In this document: piece by piece, positions 25,381-30,071 of the stretch
Layout of the letters: each line of letters begins with the position of its first letter
Position numbering within the stretch: position 1 is the first letter of the stretch
Source of the DNA: Planctomycetaceae bacterium
GTDB lineage: Bacteria > Planctomycetota > Planctomycetia > Pirellulales > Pirellulaceae
Direction of reading: 5' to 3'
DNA length: 30,071 nt
Assembly (NCBI GenBank): GCA_003501565.1
Contig: DNPC01000345.1
Span: forward strand, 1 to 30,071
Notes under the pieces: generated by a model
What the model was told of the DNA's origin: nothing
Databases searched by the model: none
The model's input: the letters and a program-made list of their open reading frames with translations, nothing else
Translations under genes and position numbers: made by a program

Positions 25381-25896
25381 CTAAGAATTGATTATGCACC
25401 AGGCGTGAATCACGATCTCTACATGCTGTTGCACCGCACATGGAGGCAGGTCGAAAATTGAAATCCCGGCGTCTTGTTGGGTATACAGTTCGATTCTGCC
25501 GCCAAGTTCCAGCTGCCTGCAGTCTGGCCTTTTCCCGTAGGCAAATCGCTCGTAAGTTCCGCTAGCAACCCTTTTGACTTCGCCGCGGTTGCCGGAAACC
25601 GGACCTTCATACGTCAAATAATGACGGCGGTGGTCAATCAGACGCTCGGCACTCACGCTTGGATTGGTTGGTTTACCTCGCTGAAGAGCCCCACTCAGCG
25701 CGTTAACTGCCGACGCCGTAGTGGACGCCTCCACCGCCTTAGGAGTCGCCTTGGGGAGCACCAGCAGCCTCAATGCAAATAGATCGTTTGTTGCGGCTTT
25801 GTCACTACCGGTTGATTGCTCAAGCAACAAATCCCAATGACTTGGCAATTGAGCCCCGGCAGGCATCGTATGGCGGAGCAGCGCAAACTTCTTCAT
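25381..25896 (-). CDS. Stand-alone LigD-type 3'-phosphoesterase-domain protein
   Basis: A 171-residue protein matching the N-terminal phosphoesterase domain of LigD (LigD_N), which in other bacteria trims 3' phosphate or ribonucleotide ends during break repair. Visible motifs are LLRHTMPAG with His9, SHWDLLLEQ with His20 and Asp22, and HYLTYEGPVSGNRGEVKR, the counterpart of the H...YxxFEG block of LigD, followed by GTYERF. In LigD the motif is HYDFRLE; here the Arg position is Leu24. No ligase or polymerase domain is attached and none is nearby. The start codon at 25896 lies 71 bp from the divergent uvrA start, so both could share a control region; a repair link is inference. Confidence 0.78.
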   Translation of the reverse strand: MKKFALLRHTMPAGAQLPSHWDLLLEQSTGSDKAATNDLFALRLLVLPKATPKAVEASTTASAVNALSGALQRGKPTNPSVSAERLIDHRRHYLTYEGPVSGNRGEVKRVASGTYERFAYGKRPDCRQLELGGRIELYTQQDAGISIFDLPPCAVQQHVEIVIHAWCIINS

Positions 25897-25967
25897 ATCA
25901 GCCCCGTCTGCTCATCTGGAGGAATTGACTTACAATTGTGGGTTTTGCCCCGCGCCGAACCACCGAA

Positions 25968-28900
25968 ATGAAGATAGTGATGGACAACGCGAACATTGAA
26001 GTACGTGGCGCCCGCGAACACAATCTGCAGAACGTAAGCATCTCTCTGCCTCGCAACCAGCTGATCGTCTTCACTGGCGTTAGTGGTAGCGGTAAGAGCT
26101 CAATGGCTTTTGATACGCTCTACGCCGAAGGCCAGCGACGCTATCTGGAGAGTCTATCCAGTTACGCGCGTCAGTTCATCGGCCAATTGCCCAAACCCAA
26201 TGTGGACTTTATCGGCGGACTAAGCCCGGCGATTTCGATTAGCCAAAAATCGACAAGCTCTAATCCGCGTAGCACGGTCGGGACTGTTACCGAAATCTAC
26301 GATTTTTTACGTGTTATCTATGCGCGGATCGGAAAGGGATTTTGCTCGCGTTGCGATGTACCGATCCAGTCGCAAACCAACGACCAGATCGTCGCCAAGC
26401 TTCAAGCCTTAGATCCCAAATCCGACTACCTGATCATGGCTCCGGTAGTCCGAAGCCAGAAAGGTGAGCACAAGGATCTGTTTGAGTCCTTGCAAAAACA
26501 AGGCTACGCGCGTGGAAGAGTCGACGGTGAGTTGACGCGACTGTCTTCGCCGCCAGCACTTAACCGTCAGCAGAAACACGATATCGAAGTCGTCATTAAG
26601 CGTTTCAGTCCAACCACAACACCACGGACAGAAATCGCGGACGCCGTTCAGGAAGCACTGAAGATCGGCGAAAACACTTTGGTCGCGATACCGGATGACG
26701 ACAGCGCTCCCAAAGGAAAGGATAAAGAAGAGCTCGACAAAGCCACCAAAACGCGCAAAGGACGCCGCCGAACAAAGGCCAGCCAAGAATGGATCATGAG
26801 CAGCGAATACGCCTGCCCAAAATGCGATCTATCTTTCATGCCACCAACACCCCAGATGTTGTCATTCAACAGCCCAACGGGAATGTGCAAAGTCTGCGAA
26901 GGGCTGGGGCGGCAATTCACTTTCGCACCCGAATTGATTATCCCCGAGCCGGATCGTTCAATTCGCCGCGGCGCGGTAGAGCTGCTGGGCTCTTGGAATG
27001 ATCTTGGCCGTTGGCATCGCCAACAATTGATGAGTGTCAGCGAGGCGATCGAAAAAGAACATGGCCTAGCGTCTGGTGAGAGCCTAACGACGCCATGGCA
27101 AGATCTGCCCGAGAAGGTTCAACGCGAGTGGCTGTACGGCACTGGCGAACGAAACATTACGTTCACCTGGAGCGGTGGCAGTAAACCGATGAAGTACGGA
27201 GCGACCTTTGATGGATTGGTCGCTCAACTGATGGAAAACTACAAAGGCGCAAAGACCGCAACGGCTCGCAAACGTTTCGAAAAATACATGGAGAAACGCG
27301 ACTGCGGTGCATGCAATGGAATGCGGCTGAATCAGCAAGCCTTGTTCTTGAGACTTGAGTCTGACGCCAAGATAGACGGAGCAAATGGCTGGGCAAATTT
27401 GCCGGAACTATGCAATCTGCCCATTGATTCAGCCCTCGAGTTTCTCAGTAGCCTAAAGCTGACCGAAATTGACAACCGCATTGCATCGGAGGCAATCCGT
27501 GAAGTCACCAATCGCCTACAGTTTTTGCTCAACGTCGGCCTTGATTACCTGACACTCGGACGTTCCGCGCCCAGCCTTTCAGGCGGTGAAGCCCAGCGAA
27601 TTCGTCTGGCTAGTCAAATTGGCGCCGGTTTGGCCGGCGTGCTGTATGTCCTCGACGAACCTTCGATCGGTCTGCATGCCCGCGACAACGACCGATTGAT
27701 TAACTCACTTAAAGCCCTTCGCGATCAAGGCAACTCACTACTGGTCGTTGAACACGATGAAGACACGATGCGGGCGGCCGACTTGATCGTTGACTTTGGT
27801 CCAGGCCCGGGTGTACGTGGGGGTGAAGTCGTTAGCTGCGGAAAGCTGAACGACATCGCAGCCAGCAAAAAGAGCCTAACAGGGCAATTCTTATCGGGTC
27901 GTGAGAAAATCGAAATCCCCAAAGTTGCTCGTGAAGGCAACGGGGAAGCAATTCGGGTCATAGGTGCCAGACAAAACAATCTGAAGAATATCGACGTCGA
28001 CGTACCGCTCGGCAAACTCGTGTGTGTCACAGGGGTCAGCGGCAGCGGCAAGAGCTCCTTGATCAACGAGATTCTCGTACCGGTCCTACGCCGACAGCTA
28101 CACGCAGCAGAAGACATGCCCGGCTTGCACGATCGAGTCGAAGGAGTCGAGTTGCTCGACAAGGTCATTGCAATTGACCAATCTCCCATCGGCCGGACTC
28201 CGCGTAGCAACCCTGCGACCTACGTGAAAGTATTTGACGAAATTCGCAATCTATTCGTCGGTCTGCCGGAAGCGAAACGTCGCGGCTACCAAGCCGGTCG
28301 CTTCAGTTTCAATGGTGCCGGCGGTCGATGCGAGGCCTGTGAGGGCAATGGATCCAATCGTCTCGAAATGGACTTTCTGGCCGATCTATGGGTTCGCTGC
28401 CCCGTATGTGATGGTAAGCGTTACAACCACGAAACACTGCAGGTCAAGTTTAAAGACAAGTCGATTGCCGACGTTCTGGAAATGGATATCCAGGAGGCGA
28501 TGGAAGTGTTTGAAAACGTCCCCAAGATCGCCGACAAACTCCGAACATTGCACAACGTTGGCTTGGATTACATTAAATTAGGCCAACCGTCTCCGACGCT
28601 CTCTGGTGGAGAAGCACAGCGGATAAAGCTGGCCAAGGAACTCGCTCGCAAAGATACCGGCCGAACACTTTACCTGCTCGACGAGCCGACGACCGGATTG
28701 CACTTTCATGACATTCGCTTGCTCTTGAAGGTCCTTCAGGATTTGGTCGATCGGGGCAACACGGTCTTGGTCATCGAACACAATCTGGACGTGATCGCCG
28801 CAGCAGATTGGTTAATCGACATTGGCCCCGAGGGCGGACAAGGCGGCGGCGAGTTAGTCTTCGCGGGCGTCCCGAAAGACATCGTCAATGAAACGCGTTC

Positions 28901-30071
28901 TTACACCGGCGTGTCCCTAAAACGGCATTTGGAATCCGAACCTGTTAAGGGCAAATCGTCCAAGCCCTCGAAGAAATCAAGTACAAGCAACGGCACGGGC
29001 ACTCTGCCGGATATGGTCGTCGTCGATGGAGCTGTCGAACACAATCTAAAGGATGTGTCACTCCAGATCCCACACCATACGCTTACCGTTTTTTGCGGTC
29101 CAAGTGGCAGTGGGAAAAGCTCGCTGGCAATGGACACGATTTACGCCGAAGGGCAACGCCGCTACGTCGAAAGCCTTTCGTCATATGCACGGCAGTTCGT
29201 GGGCCAAATGCCCAAGCCGAGTGTACAGAAAATAGATGGATTGGCTCCGGCAATCGCGATTGAACAAAAAACTGTCGCTCACAACCCGCGCTCAACCGTT
29301 GGAACGGTAACGGAGATTTACGACTACCTGCGTCTGTTGTATGCGCGGGCGGGCACCGCGCACTGCACACAATGCGGCGGCACGGTCAGCAGTCAGTCGG
29401 TGGATCAGATTCTGCAGCAGGTCCTGTCACTGCCCGAACGCTCGCGGCTGATGATTCTTTCCCCCATGGTGCGCGATCGCAAAGGCGCGCACGAAGACGT
29501 GCTGGAACGCATTGGTCGCCATGGCTTTGTCCGCGTACGGGTTGACGGAGAACTGTACGATGTGTCGGACGTGCCGCCCCGCAACGTACAGCAGCGGCAC
29601 ACCATGGAAGCGGTGATTGATCGCATTATCGTTAAGCCGGGCGTGGAACAGCGCCTGCGGGAGTCGATCGAACTGGCGATCCGCGAAAGCGATGGCACGT
29701 GTATCGTGTGCCGCCAGGTGGAGGATCAGTGGCACGATGATCTGTACAGCGCTCGCTTCAACTGCCCCGATTGCAACATCAGCTATCCCACGCCGGAGTC
29801 GCGGACCTTCAGCTTTCACTCTGCCTGGGGCGCCTGTGAAACGTGTTCCGGATTTGGCGTGCAGGGTGTGGTGGAGGAAGACTCGGATGTCACCGTCTTC
29901 CGGCAACAGCCCTGCGGCGAGTGTGGCGGCGCGCGGTTGCAGCCGTTTGCACGCGGCGTGCGTTTTCTGGGAACCACGCTGGGCGACTTCACCGCGCTGA
30001 CGGTTGATGATGCCATAACCCGCACGCAGGCCTGGCAGTCCGAGGCGGCCCAACTGCCACAGGAACCGCGG
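25968..30071 (+). CDS. uvrA: UvrA, fused tandem (double) excinuclease ABC subunit A; 3' end outside window
   Basis: The frame is open to the last base: 1368 codons with no stop, already longer than the usual UvrA of about 950. Residues 1 to about 990 form a complete UvrA: Walker A GVSGSGKSS near 37, UvrB-binding region, zinc modules (CPKCDLSF, CKVCEGLG), signature SLSGGEAQRIRLAS near 537, LDEPSIGLHARD, second Walker A GVSGSGKSS near 689, CEACEGNG, second signature TLSGGEAQRIKLAK near 878 and LLDEPTTGLHFHD. After a Lys/Ser-rich linker (about 995-1012) a second UvrA starts, with Walker A GPSGSGKSS near 1044 and QRRYVESLSSYARQFVGQMP. UvrA recognises bulky DNA lesions and loads UvrB. The ATG at 25968 or 25980 may be the start; neither has a strong ribosome-binding site. 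Composition changes sharply after about 29340. Confidence 0.93.
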   Translation, partial: MKIVMDNANIEVRGAREHNLQNVSISLPRNQLIVFTGVSGSGKSSMAFDTLYAEGQRRYLESLSSYARQFIGQLPKPNVDFIGGLSPAISISQKSTSSNPRSTVGTVTEIYDFLRVIYARIGKGFCSRCDVPIQSQTNDQIVAKLQALDPKSDYLIMAPVVRSQKGEHKDLFESLQKQGYARGRVDGELTRLSSPPALNRQQKHDIEVVIKRFSPTTTPRTEIADAVQEALKIGENTLVAIPDDDSAPKGKDKEELDKATKTRKGRRRTKASQEWIMSSEYACPKCDLSFMPPTPQMLSFNSPTGMCKVCEGLGRQFTFAPELIIPEPDRSIRRGAVELLGSWNDLGRWHRQQLMSVSEAIEKEHGLASGESLTTPWQDLPEKVQREWLYGTGERNITFTWSGGSKPMKYGATFDGLVAQLMENYKGAKTATARKRFEKYMEKRDCGACNGMRLNQQALFLRLESDAKIDGANGWANLPELCNLPIDSALEFLSSLKLTEIDNRIASEAIREVTNRLQFLLNVGLDYLTLGRSAPSLSGGEAQRIRLASQIGAGLAGVLYVLDEPSIGLHARDNDRLINSLKALRDQGNSLLVVEHDEDTMRAADLIVDFGPGPGVRGGEVVSCGKLNDIAASKKSLTGQFLSGREKIEIPKVAREGNGEAIRVIGARQNNLKNIDVDVPLGKLVCVTGVSGSGKSSLINEILVPVLRRQLHAAEDMPGLHDRVEGVELLDKVIAIDQSPIGRTPRSNPATYVKVFDEIRNLFVGLPEAKRRGYQAGRFSFNGAGGRCEACEGNGSNRLEMDFLADLWVRCPVCDGKRYNHETLQVKFKDKSIADVLEMDIQEAMEVFENVPKIADKLRTLHNVGLDYIKLGQPSPTLSGGEAQRIKLAKELARKDTGRTLYLLDEPTTGLHFHDIRLLLKVLQDLVDRGNTVLVIEHNLDVIAAADWLIDIGPEGGQGGGELVFAGVPKDIVNETRSYTGVSLKRHLESEPVKGKSSKPSKKSSTSNGTGTLPDMVVVDGAVEHNLKDVSLQIPHHTLTVFCGPSGSGKSSLAMDTIYAEGQRRYVESLSSYARQFVGQMPKPSVQKIDGLAPAIAIEQKTVAHNPRSTVGTVTEIYDYLRLLYARAGTAHCTQCGGTVSSQSVDQILQQVLSLPERSRLMILSPMVRDRKGAHEDVLERIGRHGFVRVRVDGELYDVSDVPPRNVQQRHTMEAVIDRIIVKPGVEQRLRESIELAIRESDGTCIVCRQVEDQWHDDLYSARFNCPDCNISYPTPESRTFSFHSAWGACETCSGFGVQGVVEEDSDVTVFRQQPCGECGGARLQPFARGVRFLGTTLGDFTALTVDDAITRTQAWQSEAAQLPQEPR

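Noticed and set aside
29427..30053. Long open frame on the minus strand opposite the end of uvrA (208 codons)
   Set aside because: The plus strand encodes clear UvrA sequence here; the antisense frame is open because of high GC and shows no family motif.
1..30071. CRISPR arrays, tRNA or rRNA genes, insertion sequences
   Set aside because: No regularly spaced repeats, no cloverleaf candidates with a proper T-loop, and no transposase or terminal inverted repeats were seen on reading both strands.

Overview
The window looks like a chromosome segment from a planctomycete, probably of the Rhodopirellula/Pirellulales type. The clearest markers are a planctomycete cytochrome protein with DUF1587-1595-1592-1588-1585 domains followed by its DUF1552 partner, a heparan-sulfamidase-like sulfatase, an LL-diaminopimelate aminotransferase of the planctomycete type, a stand-alone LigD-type phosphoesterase, and a UvrA reading frame in which a second UvrA begins after a complete first one. 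No tRNA, rRNA, CRISPR array, insertion sequence or phage gene was recognised. Base composition is near 50-55% GC by eye until about 29,340, where it rises abruptly.

Layout. 1-3249: the C-terminal end of a TPR protein (probably the tail of a Ser/Thr kinase), an exported alpha/beta hydrolase on the minus strand, and an exported GDPD/AIM6-like phosphodiesterase. 3334-5768 (minus): dapL then ribD, two biosynthetic genes. 6009-9303 (plus): a degenerate NtrC-like regulator with a Fis helix-turn-helix, then the sulfatase. 9381-13029: a sugar isomerase/epimerase-like TIM barrel and a 954-residue exported protein, head to head with one base between their start codons. 13288-17171 (minus): dnaG then rpoD, the macromolecular synthesis pair. 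17810-22591 (plus): the cytochrome protein, the Tat-exported DUF1552 protein and, six bases later, an amino-acid-kinase-fold enzyme. 23093-25145 (minus): a blaI-type repressor and an M56 membrane peptidase, with a paired TACA-type operator upstream. 25381 to the end: the LigD-type phosphoesterase (minus) divergent from uvrA (plus), which runs off the window.

How the genes fit together. Most are housekeeping (cell wall/lysine, riboflavin, replication initiation, transcription initiation, excision repair) mixed with exported planctomycete proteins for breakdown of complex or sulfated substrates. The most coherent regulated unit is blaI-M56: a repressor with a visible operator and a membrane protease whose sensor part is TPR-like rather than penicillin-binding. 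No clear new multi-gene defence or mobile system was found. The points most worth checking are the sharp GC step inside uvrA (assembly chimera or recombination), the catalytically broken NtrC-like regulator, the 1-bp head-to-head pair, the upstream ORF plus hairpin before the cytochrome gene, and the BlaI/M56-TPR sensor unit.
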